In this document: piece after piece, positions 1 to 10,076 of the stretch | Position numbering within the stretch: position 1 is the first letter of the stretch | Layout of the letters: each line of letters begins with the position of its first letter | NCBI GenBank assembly: GCA_033964015.1 | Contig: CM066919.1 | Coordinates: 13,991,646 to 14,055,645 of the forward strand | Origin: Scolanthus callimorphus | Taxonomy: Eukaryota > Cnidaria > Anthozoa > Actiniaria > Edwardsiidae | DNA: 64,000 nt | Reading direction: 5' to 3' | Program-made: the position numbers and the translations under genes | Notes under the pieces: generated by a model | What the model was told of the DNA's origin: nothing | Seen by the model: only the letters and a program-made list of their open reading frames with translations | Database searches by the model: none

Positions 1-52
1 GGCCACAACAACTGAATTTACAAACATAAAAACGGCTGATTTCCATGTGGGG

Positions 53-203
53 CGTCCTGGGGCCGGTTCCTGAAGGGTTGGATAAAGTTATCCACAGATA
101 AAAGTTATCTGTTGTATAGGTTTTGTTCAGGATTTATCCGTTGGATAAGCGTTTATCCACCGATAACTCTTAACTGGTCTTCTAGGAACCTGCCCCTGTC
201 CTA
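53..203. repeat. Foldback (palindromic) MITE-like repeat
   Basis: The left arm (starting GTCCTGGGGCCGGTTCCT) pairs with the reverse complement of the right arm (GGACAGGGGCAGGTTCCT). Inside, GGATAAAGTTATCC and GGATAAACGCTTATCC modules are repeated in both orientations. The whole ~150 bp can fold on itself. No coding capacity is seen. It is probably a small non-autonomous DNA element; a target duplication was not identified. Confidence 0.6.
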
Positions 204-299
204 TAAGTGCCGAAGAACATCAGCAAATAGCTTCCTGTACGCTCTGCGTACCTATGTTTTATTATTGTAGGAACTGACTTCTGGTGTAGTCAAAAAGAG

Positions 300-1686
300 T
301 GGTTACTGAAAGTGACTTCAAGATGTGGAGACCTGAGATATGGAAACACCTGTTTGAAGTGGATATCAGTGAGGATGTCTAAACTGCGGGCATACGGACT
401 GGAGGACCAGACAGCTGATTGGTTCTCTTCTTACCTTGATGAAAGGCAACAGATTGTTTCACTCAGTGGTACGAGCTCCGAACTTGCAGATGTCCACCAC
501 GGGGTACACAAGGCAGTATCCTAGGTCCTTTGTTATTTATTATCTTTATAAATGACCTACCACTTCACGTGCAGTCATCCGAGATAAGCATCGATCTCTA
601 TGCAGACGATACTACACTTTCTGCTTCAACTGATTTCAAAGATGTCCAAAGCTGAAGAGCATGTTGACCTCGGCTGTGAACGATGTAGAGGGTTGGACTA
701 ATAGCAACAAGCTGCCTCTAAATGAGACCAAAAGCAAAACTCTACTAGTCACTGGGAAACGTTTGCAAGTGCCAGCACACTCCCTTTCTGTTACAACTGC
801 CAGCGGAAGTACCTTGGAACAATCAGATTCAGTCAGGCTCTTAGGACTCGAACTAGATGCCAAACTAAGTTTTACAGATCACATAGAGACATTATGCAAG
901 AAAATATCAGCGCGGTTAGGTGTTTTAAATAAAGTTAGGGCGTGCTTGCCCTTAAAACAAAGAATTCTTTTTATAATTCTGTAATAAAGCCACTTTTTAG
1001 CTATGCAAGCGTTGTGTGGGTTTCGGCCAGCTCCAAAGAATGTCTTACACGTATTTTACGGTTACAAAAAAGAGCTGGTCGTATGCTTTTAAATGCAGAG
1101 CCCAGAGCAGCATCAGTTCCTATTTTAACAAACTTGAGTGGTTACCATTTTATATAGAAAGTAGGGTAATGAAGTGCGCGCTGTATTCAAGAGAACTCAA
1201 TTTGAAGTACCTGAATACATGACAGATAAATTACAATTAAATAGTTCTGTAAATAGCCGTAAGACAAGATTTTCTGGTTTAAATTTTTTAACTCCAAGGT
1301 ATAAGCGGATTACTGAAGCAGGTAGAACCTTTACTGTTACTGCAATTCAGGACTGGAACTCCCTACCTGCAAACCTTAAGAAGGAGGCAAACCTTAAATC
1401 TTTTAAAAATGCTTTACGCCGCAAGATTTTTAATGAGCAATTATCTGTCTCACATTTAATCCTTAATGTATATTTTAATTATTTTTGTATATTTTAATTT
1501 TTATATTATTCACTTTTTTATTTCTTCATTTATTGTATATACATAAATATATATATTTTAATGTTACTAGTTTTTAATTAATGTATATAGCTTGTATTTT
1601 TAGTGTTTAGAGGACCACAAGTTTATTAGTACTGTGTACTATTACGTGCCATCCTCTATAAATAAAGTTTCTATCTATCTATCTAG
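300..1686 (+). mobile_element. 5'-truncated CR1/L2-like LINE (reverse transcriptase remnant)
   Basis: The translated pieces give the second half of a non-LTR retrotransposon ORF2. They read LRAYGLEDQTADWFSSYL, then, after a frameshift near 515, LGPLLFIIFINDLP and DLYADDTTLSAS (the YADD catalytic box at about 593-625). The thumb and C-terminal region follows in at least three frames (WTNSNKLPLNETKSKTLL, FYNSVIKPLFSYASVVW, and AIQDWNSLPANLKKEANLKSF near 1350-1400). Several frameshifts make it a dead copy. The 3' UTR is A+T-rich and ends AATAAAG followed by a short (TATC)n tail at about 1671-1686, a typical end for CR1/L2-type LINEs. The endonuclease and 5' part are missing. The tail abuts a putative exon at 1687. 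Confidence 0.85.
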
Positions 1687-2401
1687 GAGGAAACATCTGA
1701 GGAGATTCCTAATGAGAATACAGAGGAGACCTTTGTAGTTGGTGCTCCCATTGAAGAGGCACCCACATCAAAGGAAAAACTAAATGTAAGTGACCAACAA
1801 AATTGAGTAAACAACAATGTTCCTTTGTACTCTTTACTCTCACAAAACTCCTAGTATGTAGGTAAATTGTTCTTCACAGCTGTTGAACAAACGCTGAGAA
1901 CTAGCTTTTCTTTTTACTTTTTACATACTATATTGACAAAAAAAGTTAATTATCGAATTAATAATTTGATATGCTTTTCTTTTTCCAGGACCAACAAAAG
2001 TCATTTGTTCCGACTCTGCAAACTATTGATGAAAAAGTATCACAAATTCTCATGAGCTCCAGAGTGGAACAGCTTCAGCCAGTGAGAGAAAATTTCAAAT
2101 GTACCATCTGCTTTGAGCTGCAGTGCTCAATGATGTATTTCTGCATCAATGGTGTGGAAGATTCTTAGGCTGCCTTCCTTGCTGCTACAGACTCAAGGTA
2201 TGCCCCATATGTAGAAAGAACCTTCCAAATGTTGATTGCAGAAGGCCTCTTCATGTCCCAGGCCTTGCAAAAAGCCCGGGGCAAGAAGAAATCACATTTG
2301 AAGAGCTTGAGCTGCAAATACAAGGTGTTAAAGAAAAGATAAAGGATCAGCCAAATGATGACACTGATGACTCTGATGAGGATCTACGTCCTATGCTTTA
2401 G
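1687..2401 (+). pseudogene. Last two exons of a RING-finger gene, frameshifted inside the RING
   Basis: Exon 1687-1785 encodes an acidic stretch beginning EETSEEIPNENTEETF and ends at a good donor (AAT|GTAAGT). The next exon starts after TTTTTCCAG at 1989, in the same phase (0|0), and reads DQQKSFVPTLQTIDEKV, then a RING-type zinc-binding region: FKCTICFE, then CGRFLGCLPCC, then CPICRKNL. An acidic tail ends in DDTDDSDEDLRPML and a stop at 2399-2401. The RING is broken: the frame carrying CTICFE hits a stop at 2166, while CGRFLGC and CPICR lie in the next frame, so one indel lies near 2150. RING proteins usually act as ubiquitin E3 ligases. The target is unknown, and upstream exons lie outside the window or were displaced by the LINE. 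It could be a live gene with an assembly error rather than a pseudogene. Confidence 0.6.
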
Positions 2402-2927
2402 AATAAGAATGCTTTTAACAGGACATTAATGTAAAAGAAGGTGTCATAGACATTGTGCAAAGTCAGCTCATGCCAAATGTTATCTTTTGTTCATTTTTGG
2501 ATATACATTAAAATAGGAAAACTAATATCAAAGCATATCATATAACTAAGCAAGTGATGCTACAATTTGCATAAAAGAGTTTGAATTATATACATTAGAT
2601 AACAGTAGAATATAGATATTATAGGAATGGATATAGATTAGACATCATGAAGTGTTAGAAATCAACAAGTTTATTGTTTTGTCCTGAAGTTCCCTTTGTG
2701 ACATGGCTCCAAAATAATATAATGCATGTCTTCTTGCACACCCCAAGCAGTGCTACTATGGTCACTGAAAGGTGCTGTTTACAGAGGCAAAAAATTATTG
2801 GAAACATTTTATAAGGGTTTATTTCAAAGCGAGGTTATAAATTCGAAGTATACAAGTCATGTATCTACAGTTTTAGTAAAATCACACTCTACAGGTCTGA
2901 ATTCTCATTGGTTGAGCTAATAATTTT
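2402..2927. other. A+T-rich 3' flank, no gene seen
   Basis: This is the probable 3' UTR and flank of the RING gene (ATTAAAATAGG near 2508 could serve in polyadenylation), followed by unassigned sequence. I see no coding region or repeat I can name. Confidence 0.4.
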
Positions 2928-3128
2928 TAGTATCACCCAACTAGTGAACACCAAGGCTGCATTCTGATTGGCTATGGTACTAGGGCCTATTATCAACAGA
3001 CCATTAGTAGTGAAAGTGCAGATTTTGAACATGAAAACAATGGAAGCCACTTCTGGTTTTGGAGCAGTTTCTGTTTTTTTTAGACAATTCGACTTCCTTT
3101 GTTTTGTCCAACTAGTTGGGTGATACTA
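2928..3128. repeat. 201-bp TIR element (TAGTATCACCCAACTAGT ends)
   Basis: The 18-base end TAGTATCACCCAACTAGT at 2928 is matched exactly by its reverse complement ending at 3128. The interior is non-coding. It is a MITE of unknown superfamily and lies 9 bp from the next MITE. Confidence 0.7.
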
Positions 3129-3137
3129 AAACAATTA

Positions 3138-3390
3138 GAGCGGATTTCACATGACTGTCGTGAAAGCAATTGCAATTGAGCAATCACTAGCCAATCAGAA
3201 GCGAGAGAAATCACCACTTGCTCCTAAATGGCTTTTTTTCTCAGCCAATCACAATCCGAACCAATTACTAAGTAATTACACAATTGTATTTACTAAAGAA
3301 TTTAATTGGCTGAGAAAAACGAGTAGCCAATGAGAACGCAAAGCAATCGCAATTACATAACGAGTGTTGACAGTCATGTGAAATCCGCTC
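3138..3390. repeat. TA-flanked MITE, GAGCGGATTTC family, copy 1
   Basis: The left end GAGCGGATTTCACATGACTG at 3138 is the inverse of the right end ending at 3390. TA dinucleotides flank both sides (3136-3137 and 3391-3392), as expected for a Tc1/mariner-type target duplication. The interior is non-coding, with several CCAATCA/CCAATGA boxes. Related copies are at 13317-13447, at 19162-19175 joined to 21742-21905, and near 36465-36773. Confidence 0.8.
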
Positions 3391-4048
3391 TAAACCTTTC
3401 ACCCTCAAGACCAATGTAGCTGATTTAATTTTTTTTGACAAATCCAGATTTAAAACTTGTTTTTGATAATAAAAATTTACCTACTTTTATCATTTTACAA
3501 TCTAGCGTAGACTAAGGGCACTTAACGTTGAGTTGACAAGAGTCTGCTCTGCACAGTCATGATGGCTGCTGCTTGGTTTGAATCTTGTGAGGCAGAAAAT
3601 TCCTTAACTATTGGAGGACCGAGACTCTGAAAATGAAATGCAGGTGGAAAAGCTGACTAGTTTTAGTTACTGAAGTTTTTCATGCTCACAGGATTCAAGT
3701 TTATGTTAATAGTTTCTTTCAAGTGATGATTATAATAAAAACACTATGGAATTTTGTTGTTGTTGTGATGTATAATCCAGTCTTGCTTAGGGGGACTCCC
3801 ATATTGGTTGGGCAGGGATGCTTGTCAAAGACAGACCCTTTTTAGGGGTTAAAATCTGGCCTGTGATCTTTTAGGGGTTAAAATATAAAAGCCAGAAATT
3901 TTTGGGATCTATCTTTTAGGGTGCCCAATCATTAAGCAATTACTTTGCCCTTATTTTAGAATCACTGCAAAAAAACACTGTCAGTTTTGTGGCAATTGTA
4001 TGTGGTGCTCAGGGAAAAAAGATCAATTGACATTTTCCATTTTTTTAA
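3391..4048. other. Unassigned stretch with a relic of the poly-G MITE
   Basis: At 3788-3945 the text GGGGGACTCCCATATTGGTT followed by repeats of TTTTAGGGGTTAAAAT is a decayed, unilateral copy of the poly-G-ended element that is complete at 48981-49458. Nothing else is recognised. Confidence 0.5.
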
Positions 4049-5374
4049 TAGCGGAACTCCCGTGCCGAAGGCACGGAGTGGAGCCCCATACGTATCATTC
4101 AACGTCACATGAGAAAGCAACCCATCCAAGACAAAACGATACGTTCAGCGGCTTACGAAAACATCGCGGGCTCTTATTTACGCATGCGCACTTGCGTTAG
4201 TGGCGACCCGTGTACACAGCCAATCACAGTCTGTCTTGGATCACTGGAGCGTGTGCGTCATTTTGTCCTCCAGCGCCGACAGCGCCGCGGGTAGAGGACA
4301 CGGACCGGAAGTCGCTCCTTCATTTTCCCGCCGAAAAAAACTCACAAAACACGCGCCCGCGTCGGCTCACTCGAGTTCATTCAGACGAAATTTTTGTTGA
4401 GTCAAACTGAGACAAACTCGTGGGTGCGAACCACGCCAAATTTGCTCAAACGAATTCTCTAATGATTGTCAAAATACTTCGGATTTGATTCCTTCGCCGA
4501 TATTTCATAATGTTGTTCAGTCAGGAGAAACTATGAGGGAGTTGCAAAAGATTCAAAGGCTAGATTGCAGAATACCCGGCCCACGGCGAAGCAAGGCTTC
4601 GTCTGAAGAAAAACAACAGTTTCTTTCGTAAAAGCTGCAAACGACGTGTTCTTCGAATACTCATATGAGATCTACAAAAGGGAGCCAGAACTGGATTGAA
4701 CAGGATTGACAATAACAGAAAATTTCAATGGTTTTAGCCGAATAATATATTTAGGAAAATTGGCTTTGTGCAAATAAAGCTAAGAATGAATTCAACTCAA
4801 CACGACGGAGACTTTCGAGGAAAGAAACGACTTCACTATCAGTTAACGGTAAGCACAAAGCTTGAAATTGCTTCTTATGCTATTTATATTTTTAGCTTCA
4901 AAGTTTATTGCATTCCTGATGAGAAAATTCTGACTTTACATGTAACTTTTACGTTTTGCTGCTTTGGTTGGCTCCCTCAAGGTTTCTTTTTCTCCGGCTA
5001 ATAGTTTTGAGTAAGCTTGACTTTTTTTGGCCTGCTTTGCCTTATGTAAACAGGTCATTTCTGATATTCTAGCCTTGATTTCCTTTGTCACATGTTAGAT
5101 TTAGTTAGTACAATGAGACAAATACTATGTCAGGTATTCTTGTTGTGGATTTCGCTGAAAATCTTATTTTTCATTTTTATTTCAAGGAGATTATCTTTTG
5201 TCGGTCGTGAACTGCGACTTGTTAGCATATCAGAACGCGCTAATACTATCATTGCGATATAATGGTAACATGAATTTTCTTGATTTAAACTGTAAAGTTG
5301 AGCTCCCTGTGAGTATAAACGTGGGGTGTGTATGATTGGAGTTCCGCTTTTAGGCATTGCCTAAATCTATATAT
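4049..5374 (-). mobile_element. Helitron-like element H1 (non-autonomous, divergent)
   Basis: Read on the minus strand it begins ATATATAGATTTAGG at 5374, with a hairpin (stem TTTAGGC/GCCTAAA, loop AAT), then AGCGGAACTCC. It ends at 4049 with a hairpin (stem CCGTGCC/GGCACGG, loop TTC), GGAGTTCCGCTA. Both ends match H3, H4 and H6 below but carry paired substitutions that keep the stems and the subterminal inverted repeat. The host junction is A|T without a target duplication. No replication initiator/helicase gene is present, so it would depend on another element. Unlike the other copies it lacks the CRE satellite; its interior instead resembles a copied gene start (next entry). Confidence 0.75.
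4181..4848 (+). promoter_or_regulatory. Possible captured promoter and first exon inside H1
   Basis: Within H1, antisense to it, lies a CpG-rich block with sites typical of housekeeping promoters. These are CGCATGCGCA (NRF1-like, 4181-4190), CCAATCACAG (CCAAT box, 4220-4229) and ACCGGAAGT (ETS-like, 4304-4312). About 470 bp downstream an ATG at 4786 opens 21 codons that end exactly at a consensus donor, ACG|GTAAGC, at 4848/4849. Helitrons are known to pick up gene 5' ends. Capture is my inference, and the source gene was not identified. Confidence 0.35.
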
Positions 5375-5725
5375 TAAGTATCTTTTAGGGTTATTCTGAA
5401 GCTCGTATGGGTGGTCACACCAATTCTGTTTTTTTAACAGGATTTTTTGTGCCTAGAGAATTTGAAATTTGATTTCCTCAATAAGCATCCCTGTCTGAAA
5501 AATAATAATTAATGGGACTAGTCCCCCCCTTGATTAAACTTTGACCTTGCTACTATGCCTATTTGGGATAACACGAAAAGATGGGAACACAGCCACTATT
5601 ATACAATAGTTTTTCGCATTCTGTGAAGTTTTTCAGGAAGAACAAAACAAAAGTCGAATTTAAAGGAACATCCTGAGTGTGTTCCTTGCATAAGAATGTG
5701 TTCTCATACTTTTTGTTTCATAATG
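5375..5725. other. Non-coding flank
   Basis: This lies between H1 and the last exon of the integrase gene. It is the likely 3' flank of that gene. I see no recognisable element. Confidence 0.4.
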
Positions 5726-6045
5726 TTAATTAGGGATCAGCTCATATGTCAAATCTATAAACAAATGAATTGCTGTTGCAAGAGATGAACCATCTTCATG
5801 CACAACATCTGAGAAAATATTGGAGAATGAGTCTATTTGATGATGGAATCTTTGCTTCCTTAACTCCACCAGGTCATGGCTCTGGGCCAATGGATCATAC
5901 CCAAAGTCTGATTGCCAAGTTAGCTGGCCACCTCTAATTTCATACATTCTAACTGCTTCAGCTGTTGTTGGGATAAGCTCTTCAGGGATTACAGCTGTTC
6001 TGCACGTTTCTTCCATTTTATTTACTGGAATGCAACCTCGCCTCC
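5726..6045 (-). CDS. Integrase-core gene, last exon
   Basis: The exon opens after TTTAACAG on the minus strand at 6045 and ends in TAA at 5726-5728. It reads GRRGCIPVNKMEETCRTAVI, then PEELIPTTAEAVRMYEIRGG, SDFGYDPLAQSHDLVELRKQ and a C-terminal block ending LFIDLTYELIPN. Joined to the exon at 8463-8815 it restores a clean codon (phase 1 to 2), giving HRIPG followed by RRGC. The product resembles the animal integrase-core proteins found in multi-copy families in cnidarians, where a retrovirus-like rve domain is followed by this C-terminal block. Whether this copy is a transposon gene or a domesticated one cannot be told. Coding frame and splice phases look intact in the two exons seen. Confidence 0.65.
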
Positions 6046-7216
6046 CTGTTAAACATAAAATCATGTTTGGTGGTTCATTTTTAAATTGCCAGCTATGAAT
6101 CTAAAGGAGGGATGGGATAAACCTGTGCTTTTCTAAAGGACCAGGTTAGCAAAGAACCATAAACTGACCAAATTAACAAGACCAAATTATAGTCATTAGT
6201 TTTGGTTATCAAAAAGACTAATATTTTGTCTTCAGGAAGTGTCATATATGTACTGCAGCCAGACTCTTCCTTTTATGTAGCCAAAGCACAGGAAATAAAA
6301 ATACTTTGCCTCTCTAAACAATACAAAATAATTATTTTTGTGTCCAATTTACATGTAGGCAAACGCCTAGCCTGTGAGCCTTGTGGCAATTTCAGACATG
6401 CTTTGCATGCTGTGTCTCGCATGTTGTGCCTGGCCAGCTTGGCTTGTTCGATTTTCCAGGTACTTCTGCTAGCGGCTTTTGAGCAGCAGGCATAGCAAAT
6501 ACCCCATAGGGCTCCTGTAACCTGAGACTCTGCCCATGAAGATGGCTGGGCATTGGCCTCTATGATTTTTTGACACACACACACACAAGGTAAACAACCA
6601 AAGTACAGTTGTTCAGGTTTCATTAATTGATTTTCATTTAAATTAATGAGTAATAATATTAGTTTGGGTTGGAATTTTCAGACTTCAACTATTTTGATAT
6701 TTATAACGTCTTTCCACAAAACGACTAACTAGTCAAGGCAGATCAGTCATATTAGTCATTTAATTTGTGATTTTTTGGAACAAAAGAAAAGCTTAAAAAG
6801 AACATTCTTTTGATTCAGGAAAAAGGAAATTAAGGTATGGGGTTAAATGGTTCTCATTTTGTATTATATATCATAATTAAAGCTTTTGAAGAGTAGGAAA
6901 CAAACAATATTTTCATAACTATTAATAAATAATCAATAAAATCAATAATTATTTGTCAGAAACTGTCTGTAAAATTGGAACAAAGAGGCATTGTGTGGTT
7001 CCAGAAAATATCCATCCCCCCTCCCACGGAAGGGTGTTGAAATGACCCCCAACCCCCTGGAATTTCTGTTTGTGACCCCCATCCCCACACCCCCACCCCT
7101 CTGGAATTTTTTTTGTAGCCCACCTTTGGGTCACACTTCAGTCCTAACCCAGGAAAAGGATTATAAAAAAAAAACAGAATCAAGCCCTCGACCGATAGGA
7201 ATAATAATATTAGAAA
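6046..7216. other. Intron of the integrase gene, part 1
   Basis: Intronic sequence holding a (CA)n microsatellite at 6576-6589, and at about 6995-7110 a decayed G/C-rich repeat (TGACCCCCAACCCCCTGGAA and similar). The latter belongs to the GGAATTTCC repeat family seen near 42.2 and 46.0 kb. No gene is seen. Confidence 0.5.
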
Positions 7217-8388
7217 CAGGGCCCGTGGTTTGATGCGCTGGTGCGGAAACGCATAATTTGGCTTTCTCCGCATAATGCGCATAATCCGTCAAATCGCGCA
7301 TAATTTCCCAAACTTTTGTGAAAAACATCAAAAAGCCATCATTACTTTGGTGAATTTCAAACTTTCCTATTTTTTCTCACAAAAGTGATACATTTCTTCT
7401 GAAATCGTCTGTCCAACGTCAAAACAACTCGATAGAAATGAGAATAACAAGGCGTCGCACTGGGAACTGATATCGAAAAGCAATAAAACGTGCCTAATTG
7501 GCCAACTAACTAACATTTCCAGCTGAGCAAGATAGATTCAAACACGTTTGCTCTTTGGATATTTTACAAAGTAAAATCAAGGTGGGAAAGAACGCTAACC
7601 GCGATAAAAACGGCTTTATGCAGGTCACATTGATCACATGACATTACGCTTTTTCATGGATCTTTGTTATTGTTACAGTAGCAATTTCATTTCACAAACA
7701 ACAACGCCAAAAATACCAGGCACACCAACAGCTCCCTCGATAACAAAAAAAAACACTGACAGAATAACTTGGCAGGTTTCCGGTTTATAAAAGCTCTTAC
7801 ACTACCTCCGATGATAGCGCCGATCGCTTTCGGGATCAGGATTAATTTTGATAATTACGCGCAGAACGACGGCAAACAAGCGCAACGATGTTTGTGGTAA
7901 TGAGAGATCGTAACGATAGCTCTGTTAGTCTGCGTATAGCTCTCGTGACCGTTCAGTCATGGTTGGATAGGAGTGCGTTGTTACGATCCTTGCGGTATGA
8001 AAAAAGTGTGTGCCTTGGTCTGAGACAAGTAAACGAAAGAAGACCAAACTTACTAATCTTTACTACCGTGTTACGAAGTTACCGGTAGTTGGTAACGCAT
8101 TTTTTTGTAAGAAAGTAATAAGCTTTATTAAAAGCGAAAACACACGTCTCCCTGGAAGAAAACGTAGCAACGTTAGTAAAGCGAAGCGATTGGAACTCAT
8201 CACAGAGCATTCTATAGACAAAAAAAAACAGGTGAAAAGAGCAAATATGTTACGGCACTTGTAAAAAAATATTGCGCAATCCCGCATAATTTCGTATTTT
8301 TAGCGCATACTTTCGAATTTTTAGCGCATAATTTCAGAAAATCGCGCATAATTTCAGAAAAAAATCCCGCATCAAACCACGGGCCCTG
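7217..8388. mobile_element. hAT-like TIR element with GCGCATAATTTC subterminal repeats
   Basis: The left end CAGGGCCCGTGGTTTGATGC at 7217 is the inverse of the right end GCATCAAACCACGGGCCCTG at 8388. The flanks ATTAGAAA and TAGAAAAC share TAGAAA, compatible with a decayed 8-bp hAT target duplication. CAGGG termini are typical of hAT. Just inside both ends the motif GCGCATAATTTC (or variants) is repeated three to four times in the same orientation; such repeats are normally transposase-binding sites. The interior holds short open stretches (for example KRKKTKLTNLYYRVTKLP near 8030-8090) that I do not recognise, and no transposase catalytic block. It is a 1.17-kb non-autonomous copy in the integrase gene intron. 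Confidence 0.75.
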
Positions 8389-8462
8389 TAGAAAACACAA
8401 AGTGCAATTATTATTTTTGACAGCAGTCTGAAATCTGTTCCATAGAGGTTAATTCATTGTAC

Positions 8463-8815
8463 CTGGAATTCTGTGGTGGTTCCACGAGGTGACAAAATTT
8501 TGTGAAGCTACATGACAGACTTGAATGACAACCCATGACACACAAAACTTAGTGATGGGATCTTCCATGTCAAATAGTCCACGCCTCTGCATTTGGATTA
8601 GTGCACGCTTTATTGGATAATTTGCTCTCTGATTTTCCTCTGGCCACATTCTTTCAGCTCTGGTGTTGTGTACAGATCTTGATTGCCGCCATAAAGCTCT
8701 ATCCTGGTTATTTCTGTGATGGGCTAAAAGCTCTTGTACAAAGATACACAGAAAAAATTCTGTACCATGGTCAAGTCGTATTTGATCAAAGATTCCAAAT
8801 TTAAGAAGAATTGGC
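8463..8815 (-). CDS. Integrase-core gene, penultimate exon (rve domain, second half)
   Basis: The exon lies between an acceptor (TTTGTTTCAG at 8816) and a donor (CCAG|GTACAA at 8463). It encodes PILLKFGIFDQIRLDHGTEF, then about 35 residues, then NTRAERMWPEENQRANYPIK and ITKFCVSWVVIQVCHVASQN, ending WNHHRIPG. In the DDE integrase fold this is the second Asp (RLDHGTEF) and the Glu (RAERMW), 38 residues apart, so two of three catalytic positions are present. The first Asp and the zinc-binding N-terminus would be in upstream exons on the minus strand, above 8815, which I could not place. Compared with related proteins as I know them the motif order is normal. It may be a mobile gene of the Ginger/integrase group or a derived host gene. 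Confidence 0.65.
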
Positions 8816-9667
8816 CTGAAACAAAAAAAAACATAAACCATATTAGGGCAGGAGGCAATACGATTTTGAGACGGCCAAATACGTGAACTATTTTCTTCCA
8901 ATGCCATCAATATTTTGTGGTATTAATTTGCTGTCTATATATTTCTGTGATTCAATGAGATTCTTTATACACCGAATTCATAACTCACGCTTTCCAGATA
9001 AGATGAAAGATACTTTTATTTCAGTCAAAAATCATGCTCTTTAAGAGATACTACAAATGTTCTGAAAACTTCATACCATTTGATTGAATATTGACAGAAT
9101 TAAGGAGCTAAACATACAGAGATTTGTATGGAATTTTCGATAGAAGCCTTACTAGCCTTGTTTTGGTGTATTTAGACTACTTCAGATGCTCATATCTCGT
9201 CCATTATTCACTGGTTTCAGTTCAACTCAACAAATCTTTTAGAAGTCATCAAGTGCTTTATAGCTTTAATTTTTCCTTTCAAAATCTCTAATAGCTTTAA
9301 ATTTTTAAAGCCTTATGAGAAGCGGCCATTATGAATAAGGTCTATTATTAATAAGGTCAATAAGCACTCCAGCCCTATCCAACTTATGTTAATATTGTAG
9401 GTCCTTAATAGACTGACAGAATCACATATTATGTTTTATACGTGAACATGTTAGAATCTCATTAAATGGATCATGGACACTTGCTTGCCCTGTTAACCAA
9501 ACAGGCAAAACCAGGTTTTAGACATCAAGGATTCTTAAAATCGTTAGTCTTGTTAGTTACAGGGGATAAATGTGGGTCCTCTCAACCAACTAGACTATCT
9601 TTTAACTGTAACCTACTCCCTGTTAGCTGTAAAATAATAGCAGTCATGCAAGATTATCATTATTGTC
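8816..9667. other. No gene found
   Basis: Upstream exons of the integrase gene are expected in this direction but none with clear splice sites and similarity could be located. The sequence is plain A+T-rich DNA. Confidence 0.35.
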
Positions 9668-9776
9668 AGGGCAGGTACAAAACACTGATCCCCAGTACAT
9701 GGACCCAGTCCCAGTCCATGGACACTCATGGGCTTACTCCATGGATCCCCTAGTCCATGGACCCCTTGATAAAAAT
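9668..9776. repeat. GTCCATGG-rich repeat
   Basis: A ~110-bp block with repeated, self-complementary GTCCATGGAC-like words, bounded by CAGGTACAAAACACTGATCC on the left and GGACCCCTTGATAAAAATGT on the right. A shorter, inverted relative lies at 17036-17092 (TAACAAGGGGTCCACGGACC through TGTTTTGTACCTGCC), so this is an interspersed family. A separate 30-bp perfect hairpin, GTAGAAATAC/GTATTTCTAC, sits at about 9870-9898. Confidence 0.5.
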
Positions 9777-9912
9777 GTGGAAATTGGGAATGTCTTACTT
9801 AGGCTGCATTCATTATGTATACTACTTTATTATACGTATCACGATAATTTTATTGCATAAAGCTCATTTGTAGAAATACATACGCTAGTATTTCTACATG
9901 TGAAAAAAGTTG

Positions 9913-9948
<36 letters not shown>

Positions 9949-10076
9949 GTGTGGAGGTATAACCAATCAGCAGAAGCGTAGACGCTTTTAACCAATCAGA
10001 GTCAAGCACTGAAATGGCTTCCCAGATCTGGCGGCTAATTTTAGGGACGGCGCCTCCAATTTTTTCTGAGAAAATC

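Noticed and set aside
6273..6623. 116-codon minus-strand frame in the integrase intron
   Set aside because: No domain, and it lies between two exons that splice in phase.
9466..9753. 95-codon plus-strand frame
   Set aside because: It runs into the GTCCATGG repeat and has no similarity I recognise.
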